64,000 nt of DNA from Arenibacter certesii DSM 19833 (GTDB lineage: Bacteria; Bacteroidota; Bacteroidia; Flavobacteriales; Flavobacteriaceae). Of this stretch, positions 40,338 through 49,326 are shown in pieces; position 1 is the stretch's first letter, and each line of letters starts with the position of its first letter. The stretch is taken from contig NZ_AUCB01000005.1 of assembly GCF_000429545.1 (NCBI RefSeq), positions 124,001 through 188,000 on the forward strand, written 5' to 3'. Under the pieces are notes generated by a model. The model saw nothing but the letters and a program-made list of their open reading frames with translations. It made no database searches and was not told the DNA's origin. The translations under genes and the position numbers were made by a program.

Positions 40338-41036
40338 TCAGAGCAGGCCTTCATCGGCAAAACTAAAATAATCTTTTTGAGTTATGATGACATGGTCCAA
40401 CACTTTTATATCCAAGGCCTAGGATGCCAACCTTAATTTTTGAGTAATATGTTTATCTGCCTCACTTGGTTTTAAAGTTCCAGAAGGGTGGTTATGCGCA
40501 AGGATAAGTCCTACAGCACCCAATTCCAAGGCTTTCTTTAATACCAAGCGAACATCTACCAAAGTACCGGTGATCCCCCCTTTACTCTGTTGACCGGCAA
40601 ATAACACCTTATTGGAATTATTGAGGTACACGATCCAAAACTCTTCGTGGGGAAGCTCCCCCATTTTAGGCTGCAATAGATCAAACACACTGTTACTGGA
40701 TGTAATTTTAGTGACTTTTAATCCGTCTCCTCCCCTACGTCTACGTCCAATTTCCAGGGCCGCAACAATTGTAACAGCCTTTGCCGCTCCAATACCCTTA
40801 AAATGCATCAGCTGTTTTACTGAAAGCTTACCCAACTCGCTAAGGTTATTGTCCACTGAAGCCAAAATACGCTTTGAGAGTTCTACCGCGCTTTCATTGC
40901 GACTTCCAGACCCAATTAAGATTGCAATCAATTCTGCATCCGAAAGCACCATTCTACCTTTATGCACCAATTTCTCTCGTGGTTTATCATCATCGGACCA
41001 ATTTTTAATGGAGAAGGAGGTTAGATTTTCTTGCAT
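40338..41036 (-). pseudogene. radC: radC interrupted by an in-frame TAG near its 3' end
   Basis: RadC/JAB (MPN+) family protein, often tied to DNA repair though its role is unproven. Residues 1-205 are intact: helix-hairpin-helix (LMHFKGIGAAKAVTIVAALEIGRR) and MPN metal motif HNHPSGTLKPSEAD. At 40419-40421 a TAG stops the frame after KLRLAS; the same frame then continues open for 26 codons as ALDIKVLDHVIITQKDYFSF...EGLL before TGA at 40338-40340. That tail is exactly the family C-terminus, so one substitution (probably CAG to TAG) created the stop. The product would lack only the last strand-helix; it may be non-functional, or the TAG may be read through or a sequence error. Confidence 0.85.
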
Positions 41037-41163
41037 AGGTTAAAGATAAGAAATATAGTCAATTGTAAATTTATCTTTTATAGATCCCATCATGGGGATC
41101 AATTCCCCATATGCAAGTTTTAGTGAAAATAGGATTCTATTTACTAAATTAAGTAGATATAAA

Positions 41164-41202
41164 CAAAAGAAGCCATTCTGAAATTCAGAATGGCTTCTTT
41201 AA
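41164..41202 (-). terminator. Terminator of the second susC-susD operon
   Basis: Inverted repeat AAAGAAGCCATTCTGAA / TTCAGAATGGCTTCTTT with arms 41166-41182 and 41184-41200, A/T runs on both sides. It lies 33 nt after the susD stop. A diverged copy of the same hairpin is found at 46542-46572. Confidence 0.85.
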
Positions 41203-41234
41203 TAAAATACTTTTACCTATTAAAGATCTAGTCC

Positions 41235-43004
41235 TTAGTAACCTGGATTTTGCGTTAAGGTTGGCTGCCCATCGGCACCTACGCTTAAATCTATCTGGGC
41301 CTGTGGGATAGGGTAGTATTCACTTTTCCCTGGAATAAACTTTCCTCCTCTAACATCAGTAGTTATAGCTCCCTGATAATCAAAATAAGCATTTAGGGTC
41401 TGCTCGGCTATGCCCCAACGTACCAAGTCAAAAAACCGGTGCCCTTCCATGGCAAGTTCCAATTTTCTTTCAAAGTAGATTCTGTCCAGTGCCATTTCTT
41501 TGGAACCAAAGTCGGCCATGGTATAGTCGGAAATAGTATAATTTGCAGCAGTGGAAGTTTCTTTAAAACCTGCCATCGGATCGTTATCGTCTATATACTC
41601 TTTTAAGAATCCATCTGGATTGGCTGCTCTTTGGCGCACTTTGTTTACGTAACCAAGAGCCACATCTAAACTACCTGCATGTGCTTCCGCTTCTGCTGCC
41701 ATTAAAAGCACATCTGCAAAACGAATTACACGAACATTAAGTGCTGTACCAGGTGCCCAAGAACTTTGATCAGAATAGATATCCTGTGTTGCTTGCCAGT
41801 AGATATTCTTTTTAGGGGCATAGGGCCCACCATAGGTCTGTTCCCTTACCCAAGCTGCACCAGGGTGTTTGCCCCAATCATGATAAGGCACACCCCTTCT
41901 TCCTACTGTCCAATCTAATCTAGGATCTAATGTTCCAGTATAAGGCGTAAAAGGATCATCACTGGTAATCCCCATATCACTTTTTACAGCATTCTGGTTG
42001 TAGCTTGTAAGATCAGGAAGTCCTGTTACTGGATCCGTCTTATAAGAATTTACTAAGTCTTGTGAGGGTTGGTAAAATCCGCAGCATCTAAAGGGGCTGT
42101 TATATGGAAAGTTTAGCATCCCACCTTGATTGGAGTTGGCTATAGAACTGGTACCGTCATTGGCTACCATTTGGATATCAAATACTGTTTCAGAATTATT
42201 CTCCACGGCAGCATCAAAGTTATCACTAAACCTATCGATAAGTGCATATTTTACTCCCCCCGGATTCACCCCACTATTGATCACCTCGGTAAATATAGTT
42301 TTGGCTTCCATGAATTTCTTTTGGTACAAATACGATTTACCCAAATAAGCTGCGGCTGCCCACTTATTAGCTCTACCAAAATCGTCTTGTGTAGCTGGCA
42401 AATTATCAAACGCAAATTGAAAATCTGCCTCTATATTAGGCCAGATATCAACATTATTTGGTTGCTTTGGATCTTCGGTAGTTTCATCAATCCATGGCAC
42501 CATATTGAACATCTTCTTCAGTTCAAAGTAATAGTGCCCCCTTAAGAAACGGGCTTGAGCTGCCAAATTCTTTCCATCTTCTTCAGAAATATCTGTCGCC
42601 AATGCTAAGAGTTTCAAGGTATTGTTAGTCCTTGAAATACCTTCATATGCCGCTCTCCATTTATTGTTATAGAATCCATTTGATGGATTGGAGATAAATT
42701 TCACAATTTGATCAATGGCGGGCTGATCCCCTCCAAAGCTTCCTTTACTGGCTTCACCACCCGCTACGGTTCCATAGATCCAGTTGTCTGGGGATGACTC
42801 CCATGCTCCTCCTCCAACACTCGCACCGTCCAGGGCCGCATAAGCCCCGATCAATAGTTTGTCTACGCCATCCTTATTCGCGATAACGTCTTCACTAAGT
42901 GCTCCCAAGGCAGGTTGCTCCAAATAATTATCGGTACAGCTACCTAACCATAGCGATGCAAGCACAGGAATAAATAGTCTATTTATTTGTTTTATGAATT
43001 TCAT
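41235..43004 (-). CDS. RagB/SusD family nutrient-uptake outer-membrane lipoprotein
   Basis: Substrate-binding surface lipoprotein of the second Sus-like pair. 589 residues from the ATG at 43004; upstream in-frame ATGs (to 43031) overlap the susC stop and precede no signal sequence. Lipoprotein signal MKFIKQINRLFIPVLASLWLGSC. Contains the RagB/SusD pattern: RFLRGHYYFELKKMFNMVPW, four TPR-like units, and C-terminal ERKLELAMEGHRFFDLVRWG with the ending YPIPQAQIDLS. Its partner barrel is frameshifted, so the complex may be lost. Different subfamily from the lipoprotein at 30.5 kb. Confidence 0.92.
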   Translation of the reverse strand: MKFIKQINRLFIPVLASLWLGSCTDNYLEQPALGALSEDVIANKDGVDKLLIGAYAALDGASVGGGAWESSPDNWIYGTVAGGEASKGSFGGDQPAIDQIVKFISNPSNGFYNNKWRAAYEGISRTNNTLKLLALATDISEEDGKNLAAQARFLRGHYYFELKKMFNMVPWIDETTEDPKQPNNVDIWPNIEADFQFAFDNLPATQDDFGRANKWAAAAYLGKSYLYQKKFMEAKTIFTEVINSGVNPGGVKYALIDRFSDNFDAAVENNSETVFDIQMVANDGTSSIANSNQGGMLNFPYNSPFRCCGFYQPSQDLVNSYKTDPVTGLPDLTSYNQNAVKSDMGITSDDPFTPYTGTLDPRLDWTVGRRGVPYHDWGKHPGAAWVREQTYGGPYAPKKNIYWQATQDIYSDQSSWAPGTALNVRVIRFADVLLMAAEAEAHAGSLDVALGYVNKVRQRAANPDGFLKEYIDDNDPMAGFKETSTAANYTISDYTMADFGSKEMALDRIYFERKLELAMEGHRFFDLVRWGIAEQTLNAYFDYQGAITTDVRGGKFIPGKSEYYPIPQAQIDLSVGADGQPTLTQNPGY

Positions 43005-43030
43005 ATACTTTAATTTATTGTTCATCATCA

Positions 43031-46000
43031 TTAAAAAATAACATTTACCCCAAAAAGAAGTTGCCTTTGATTAGGATAGGCTCCTTCATCTATTCCAAAA
43101 TTAACTGTTCCTCCAGATATTTCAGGATCCAAACCAGAATAAGAGGTAATGGTAAATGCATTCACCATTTGCGCGTACAACCTCAATTTAGAAATACTGT
43201 ATTTATTCATAACATCAGAGGGGAAGGTATATCCTAATTGTATATGCTTTGCCCTGAGGTAAGAACCATCTTCCACAAAATAGGAGTTAGGAACATCCGC
43301 TAAACTGAAAGATCCCGTTGTTTCTTGAATTGGCGCCGTAGCATTCATATTTTGTGGGGTCCAAGAATCGTATAAAGCTGTGTGGCTTTTAGCTCCTGTA
43401 AATGAGCTGTAAAAATCTGTCCACCATTTTACGTTGTTCCAGATGTCATTTCCTTGGGTACCATATAAGAACATACTTAGATCCCAATTCTTATATATCA
43501 GTTCTAAATTTAATCCATAGGTAAAGTCAGGATTTGGATTTCCAATAAAAGTACGGTCATCGGCCGTTATTCTTCCATCACCATCTATATCCTCATAACG
43601 GAATCTACCCACCGCAACATCTGACTGATAAGTTGCGTTTGGATTACCAGTTACCGCAACTGCATCAGCATTGGCATTGGCAATCTCATCTGCCGAATTC
43701 CAGAATCCTGCAATCTTGTATCCGTAAAATTCACTTACAGAATGTCCGACTGCATTTCTAATAATAGTACTTCCATTAAATCGTCTTCCTTCCCTATCGA
43801 AATATGCATAACCATCGGCAATCTTTTTTATCTCGTTCTTATAAGTAGTTAGTGTAACAGTTGTGTTTAAACGTAGGTCGTCCGTTAAATTAAAGAACGT
43901 AGAAACATCCATATCCAAACCACTATTGGCCATTTCCGCAACGTTTACGAAAGGAACTGTAGCGTTCCCCACAGTAGCGGGTAAGTTAGGATTAAAAAGA
44001 AGGTCTTTTATCTCTTTATTATAGTAATCCACACTTAGCTGTACACTATTGTTGAATAAAGAAGCATCCAATCCAATATTGGAATTGGTATTCTTTTCCC
44101 ATTTTGCGTCCGGATTCCCCAACCTAGTCTGCTGAAAACCTTCAGCTATACTTTGGTTGCCCCCGCTGATCCCGTAATAGGAAGACTGTTGATTACCCCC
44201 AAAGGTGGTAAACGAGTTTGCAGGATCTACGTTCAATTGGTTTCCCATAACTCCATAGCCACCACGAATTTTAAGATCGTTTAACCAATCTAGTTCTGGC
44301 ATAAAGTTTTCATTACCAATATTCCAACCTGCACTCACTGCTGGGAACCATCCATATTGATTGTTTAGGAATCTAGATGATCCATCGCGACGTATGGTAG
44401 CGCTTAACAAATACTTGTCATCAAAATTATAGTCCAAGCGTCCGATAAGAGATGACAATGCATCTTGTCTTTTCCAACTGTAATTGGTCTGTGTGCCTGA
44501 ACCTGTTTCCAAGGTTACATAATTCGGGTCAAATGAAAAATAGCTTTGCATGGTCCCTCCAACTTGACGCTCTCTATTCTGATAAGCCTCCGTACCGATT
44601 AACACGTTTACATTGTGTATATCATTAAAGGTATTGGTATACTGCAGCGTGTTGGTCCAAGTAAAATTGTATCGAGTATTTGCGCCTTCAGTGTATGAGT
44701 TTACCGAATTGTTTTCAGCGTTTTCATATTCTGGATAAGAAAAGGAATTAAAGCTATTAGAGAAATACTGTCCTCCATAACTAGTCCTAAGTGTAAAGTT
44801 TTCCAAGAAATCTAATTCCGCAAATATGTTACCGAATATACGGTTAGACACTCCTCTGTTATTTCTAATTCGGTCCAATTGGGCAACCGGGTTCCTTGCA
44901 TTTCCTAAATCCGAACCAAACGAGCCTGCAAAATTCCCTTTAATATCCCGTACAGGAATAATAGGTTGTTGTCTAATAGCCATTCCAATGGCACTTCCTT
45001 CAGTCAATGCACTAATCTGTGGGTTCTCTCTAACACTAAAACTAAGATTCTGCCCTACCCTTAAATTATCCGATATATTAAATACCGTATTGGAACGCAT
45101 TGTATAACGTTTTAAATACGTGTTTTTTAAAGTTCCTTCTTGATCAAAGTAATTTAATGAAAATAAATAACTTCCTTTTTCACTACCATTACTAACAGAT
45201 AAGTTATGACTGGTAATACTAGCAGGACTAAAAATTTCTTGGAACCAGTTAGTTCCTTCCTTATTAGCCTCTACAATTCTATAAAAATTATTTAAATCTG
45301 AACTATTCGTATAGTAAGGATTTACATTATAAAGTGCTTCGTCTACCGTATCGGCACCTACTGGAGCAATATAATTAGGAAGTACAGGGCTAGCACCATT
45401 ACCATATTGACTGTGATTAATAGGATCCCCAGGATTGGTATTTCTCAAAGCCATAAAAGTAAGATCGGCCATTTCTTGAGATGACAAGATATTCCATGGG
45501 TTACCACTTTTCACCATCTGAGTCCCGTAATAGGCATCATAGGTAACCTTCATTTTCCCCTTACCTCTTTTGGTGGTAATAACGATTACCCCATTCGCTG
45601 CTCTTGACCCATAGATGGAAGCAGAACCAGCATCTTTTAAAACCTGCATAGACGCTACATCATTGGGGTTTAGGTCATTAATATTATCGGTTGGAATACC
45701 ATCCACTACATAAAGGGGACTGTTATTCCCAAAAGTATTGGATCCCCTAATTTTAATCTGAGGCGCCTCACCTGGCTGACCTCCTCCGGTGATAGTCACC
45801 CCAGAAGCTCTACCTTGCAACTGACTCGTAACCTGTCCTGAAGGTTGCTTAGCCAAATCTTCAGTTTTAACTACTGAAACAGCACCGGTTAAATCTTGTT
45901 TTCTTTGGGTTCCGTACCCTACAACAACAATCTCTTCTAACGCAGTACCCCGGTGGATAAGCTCACATCTATAGAATTCTGCCCATTAACAGGCACTTCT

Positions 46001-46320
46001 ACACTCTTGAATCCGATATAAGAAATGACCAAAACAGCATCTGATGCTGCATTTATGCTATAATTCCCGTCAAAGTCGGTTACCGTTCCATTGGTAGTGC
46101 CTTTTTCTAACACATTAGCCCCTGGGATTGGCATACCTTCATCATCTAAAACTACACCCGTAATAGGATTTTGAATACTATTGCTGGATACCACATACTC
46201 GTTATTGGCCGCCAACAAAGAGCCCGGAAAAATAAGCCCAAGTACTAGCAGTAATAAGCCAGGGCCATACGAAAATATTTTTCGCCGTAATTTAAAGAAT
46301 AACAATGTTCTTTTAATCAT
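43031..46320 (-). pseudogene. SusC/RagA family TonB-dependent transporter, frameshifted
   Basis: Two frames together make one SusC-like barrel. Frame A (46320-45937): signal peptide, carboxypeptidase-like domain (PITGVVLDDEGMPIPGANV), then STGVLR and a TAG. Frame B is open from about 45945 and begins ALEEIVVVGYGTQRKQDLTG, the plug start, then continues through IKIRGSNTFG and YVVDGIPTDN to the barrel end LLFGVNVIF. One base is missing near 45946-45952, beside a GGGG run. Adding it restores about 1096 residues. Its stop overlaps the susD gene by one base. A -7-like box TAAGTTTG lies at 46413-46420 (minus). Decayed gene or assembly error. Confidence 0.85.
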
Positions 46321-46541
46321 AATAAATTAGTTATTAGTTAGTTAATTTTTTTGGACTTAATAGAATAATAAAGGCAAATATTCATCATCCATAATTCCAA
46401 ACACGAAATATACAAACTTATGTTAAAGCGAGGAAATTTAGCTTCTTAAAAATTAAAATAGTTAGCAAGCGTCATAACCAGTGTTAAATTATCCCCCCAT
46501 TTAGCTTTAGGAGAGTGCAACCTATAAAATAGATTGAAAGA
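46321..46541. other. Leader/promoter region of the second susC
   Basis: About 220 AT-rich nt without an ORF. Minus-strand TAAGTTTG at 46413-46420 is a candidate -7 element giving a leader of about 90 nt, typical length for susC transcripts, but with no clear TTG at -33. Confidence 0.35.
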
Positions 46542-46572
46542 AGAAGCCATTCTGAATAACAGAATGGCTTCT
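46542..46572 (-). terminator. Relic terminator, copy of the susD terminator, now downstream of mpl
   Basis: AGAAGCCATTCTG / CAGAATGGCTTCT arms (46542-46554 and 46560-46572). Same stem sequence as at 41164-41202. It sits 203 nt past the mpl stop and may now terminate the mpl transcript. Confidence 0.7.
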
Positions 46573-46608
46573 ATGAAAAAATACTTTGACTTATTTAAGA
46601 CCTAACCC

Positions 46609-46772
46609 TTAATAACAAGGAATTCAATTAAGGCAGGTTTTTTATTACTAACCACACTTAAATCTATCTGGGCCTGAGCAACAGGGTACTATTCACATTT
46701 CCCAGGATAAACTTCCTTCCACTAAGATAGACGGTTATATCTCTTTGATATTTAAAATAAGAATTGAAAGTT
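46609..46772 (-). pseudogene. Degraded 3' end of a susD gene
   Basis: Minus-strand sequence aligns by eye with the last 160 nt of the intact susD at 41235-41400: shared stretches include AAGTTTAT, GAATA-TACCCT, CAGGCCCAGATAGATTTAAG, and the stop region followed by the same terminator. Codons read as TFNSYFKYQRDITV against TLNAYFDYQGAITT, then frameshifts appear. Similarity stops at about 46772, immediately at the mpl stop codon. It is a remnant of another susC-susD copy whose bulk has been deleted. Confidence 0.8.
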
Positions 46773-46774
46773 TA

Positions 46775-48136
46775 CTACGCATTGATCACCTTATTTCTCA
46801 CCGCCTCCATGTCGAGTCCCCCGTAGGTACCAGAGCTCATTAAAAGGAGGACGCTATTTACATACTCTTGCCCCAGCACAAATTGACTAAATTCCTCTTT
46901 ACTGGTAAAAACATGTAAATCTTCACGACCAAAGGCCTTTTTAATCTGTTCTGCAGACACTTCTTTAAGCCCCTTTATTTTAACCGATTCTGGCAGGTAG
47001 AAAACCGCTGCCACTTCTGCCGCTTCCAAGGTTCTTTTATACTCATTTAAGAATTCAGGATTAAAACTACTGTAAGTATGCAATTCTAGGAATGCTAAAA
47101 GTTTCCTATCTGGATACTGTTGTTTAACCGCTTCCGTGCTAGCCTTTACCTTGCTAGGCGCATGAGCAAAGTCTTTATAGGCCACACTTACTTTTCCTTC
47201 AGCTAATTTTTCTAGGCGCTTAGAAGCTCCTGTAAAAGTAGACATGGCTTCATAGAAATCTTCCTCATCCAAACCCATATTCTGACATATCCATTTTGCA
47301 CCGGCCAAGTTGCTAAGGTTATGTTTCCCGAAAATAGGAATAGGCATTGGTCCGTCTGGAGTTACCAAAATGGTTTCGCCATTTTCTATTGAATATTCTG
47401 GAGTATGATAGGCTAGTTTTCTAATTGTATTTTCGGAAGCCTCTACGATCTTACTTACATTTTTATCTTCCTCATTGTAAGTTATACTACCCCCTCTTAC
47501 TATACTATCCACAAAAATCTTGAACTGTTCCAAATAGTTGTCAAAAGTGGGAAATACATTAATATGATCCCATGCAATACCACTCAATAAAGCAATATTA
47601 GGTTGATATAAATGAAATTTTGGACGTTTATCAACAACTGAAGATAAATACTCATCCCCTTCCAGCACAATAAAATCGTTCTCTTCAGTAATATGAACCA
47701 TTTTATTAAAACCATCCAGTTGAGCACCTATCACATAATCTATTGGGCGATCGTGATATTTCATTACATGAAGAATCATAGCCGTAATAGTAGTTTTACC
47801 ATGGCTACCCCCTATCACCACCCTAGTTTTATATTTCGACTGTTCATAAAGAAATTCGGGATACGAATAGATTTTAAGTCCCAATTCCTGTGCCTTTAGG
47901 AGCTCCGGATTATCTACTTTTGCATGCATACCTAAAATAACTGCATCCAAATGAGACCCCACCTTCTCTGGGAACCAACCAAAAGTCTCGGGTAAAAGTC
48001 CACTCTCTTTCAATCTGCTCTGCGCAGGTTCGTAGATTACGTCATCACTACCAGAAACAGTATATCCTTTTTGTTGTAGCGCCAAGGCTAGGTTGTGCAT
48101 AACGCTCCCGCCTATTGCAATAAAATGAATGTGCAT
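46775..48136 (-). CDS. mpl: UDP-N-acetylmuramate:L-alanyl-gamma-D-glutamyl-meso-diaminopimelate ligase
   Basis: Mur-ligase family enzyme that recycles the murein tripeptide onto UDP-MurNAc. 453 residues: N-terminal Rossmann-like HFIAIGGSVMHNLALALQQKG, ATP P-loop VIGGSHGKTTITAMI, conserved LEGDEYLSS, IFGKHNLSNLAGA and the C-terminal domain with DFAHAPSKVKAS. A TATCTTTG -7 box lies at 48158-48165 on the minus strand, 22 nt before the ATG. Divergent from the SDR gene. The stop codon borders a susD relic. Confidence 0.93.
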   Translation of the reverse strand: MHIHFIAIGGSVMHNLALALQQKGYTVSGSDDVIYEPAQSRLKESGLLPETFGWFPEKVGSHLDAVILGMHAKVDNPELLKAQELGLKIYSYPEFLYEQSKYKTRVVIGGSHGKTTITAMILHVMKYHDRPIDYVIGAQLDGFNKMVHITEENDFIVLEGDEYLSSVVDKRPKFHLYQPNIALLSGIAWDHINVFPTFDNYLEQFKIFVDSIVRGGSITYNEEDKNVSKIVEASENTIRKLAYHTPEYSIENGETILVTPDGPMPIPIFGKHNLSNLAGAKWICQNMGLDEEDFYEAMSTFTGASKRLEKLAEGKVSVAYKDFAHAPSKVKASTEAVKQQYPDRKLLAFLELHTYSSFNPEFLNEYKRTLEAAEVAAVFYLPESVKIKGLKEVSAEQIKKAFGREDLHVFTSKEEFSQFVLGQEYVNSVLLLMSSGTYGGLDMEAVRNKVINA

Positions 48137-48323
48137 TAAAATCTATTTTATAAAACGCAAAGATAACAATTGAAATAGCCTTACACCCGCTTCCATTTAA
48201 AATTTTGAATGGTAAAATATATTCCCTAGGAAGAATAAATAATCTGCGAAAACTGTATAATGAAATTCTTTAAGCTTATAAGATGTAATAGTAGTAAATT
48301 AGAGTTGCTTAAATTGTAGACCC

Positions 48324-49109
48324 ATGGAAATATCATTAAAATACAAAAAGGCACTAATAGGAGGTAGTAGTAAGGGAATTGGAAAAGCCATTGCCCAGCA
48401 GTTAGCCAAAAGTGGAGCTAGTGTCACCATATTGGCTAGGAGCGAAGACAAACTAAAATCAATAATTTCACAACTACCTACGGACCAAGGTCAAAACCAC
48501 CAGTATATAGTGGTGGATTACACGGATCTAGAGCGTTATAAAAAAAACATCCATGCCTATTTTAAGCATAATACAGTAGATATTTTGGTAAATAACACCC
48601 AAGGTCCTGCAGCAGGTAATGCCTTGGAAAAAGAGGCTACAGATTACCAAGAAGCTTACGACTTACTGTTCAAGACTACAATTATAACCACCCAATTAGC
48701 CCTTAAAGGAATGATAGAAAATAAATATGGGCGAATTATTAATATTGCTTCGGTATCGGTTAAAGAGCCTATTTCTAATTTGGTGCTTTCTAATGCCATA
48801 AGGGCGGCCGTAGTTTCGTGGGCCAAATCTTTAGCCATAGAAGTTGGGCAGTTTAACATTACTGTCAATAACACGTTAACAGGTTACTTTAATACAGAAC
48901 GCCTAAAAAATCTTAATATGGGTAAAGCAAAAGAATTAGGAATCCCTATAGAGGAGCTAGAACAACAAATGAAAACCAATGTCCCTTTGGGTAGATTTGG
49001 CGACCCAAAAGAATATGGATATTTGGTAGCCTACTTGGCCTCTGAGCAGGCCTCTTTTATAACGGGTGCAAATATTCCCATAGACGGAGGAATGTTAAAA
49101 TCTATTTAA
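48324..49109 (+). CDS. SDR family protein lacking the catalytic Tyr/Lys
   Basis: Short-chain dehydrogenase/reductase fold, 261 residues. Nucleotide-binding GGSSKGIGKAIA near the N-terminus and ILVNNTQGP (NNAG-equivalent) are present, the Ser region reads IINIASVSVKEP. The position of the catalytic Tyr-x3-Lys is occupied by Ser and Arg (LVLSNAIRAAVVSWAKSLA), matching a 3-oxoacyl-reductase-like subgroup known to deviate from the catalytic tetrad. Alignment made by eye. Could still bind NAD(P); catalysis doubtful. Divergent from mpl. Confidence 0.8.
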   Translation: MEISLKYKKALIGGSSKGIGKAIAQQLAKSGASVTILARSEDKLKSIISQLPTDQGQNHQYIVVDYTDLERYKKNIHAYFKHNTVDILVNNTQGPAAGNALEKEATDYQEAYDLLFKTTIITTQLALKGMIENKYGRIINIASVSVKEPISNLVLSNAIRAAVVSWAKSLAIEVGQFNITVNNTLTGYFNTERLKNLNMGKAKELGIPIEELEQQMKTNVPLGRFGDPKEYGYLVAYLASEQASFITGANIPIDGGMLKSI

Positions 49110-49326
49110 GGTAGCATTTGCCACTGCCATCAAGAGACCAAAAGAGGGGCTTATTAATCAAAGAGATGCTTCCTCCTAAGGATTAAGAATTAATTTTTTG
49201 CACTTTCAAGCAACACTGGTATCTTTTTTGCATCTAGCCCTTATATATTACTTTATCAACTTAGATAGAATCTAGATTAATTTAAAAGGATAGCGTAACT
49301 AAAAACTTGCTCACTATTATCATCCT
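49110..49326. other. Intergenic region before the alpha-2-macroglobulin gene
   Basis: 217 nt, no ORF. No clear TAnnTTTG element or terminator could be identified. Confidence 0.3.

Noticed and set aside
41164-41202. The AAGAAGCCATTCTG inverted repeat as a mobile or dispersed element
   Set aside because: It behaves as a terminator at both of its sites and the second copy is explained by the susD duplication; no further copies were noticed.
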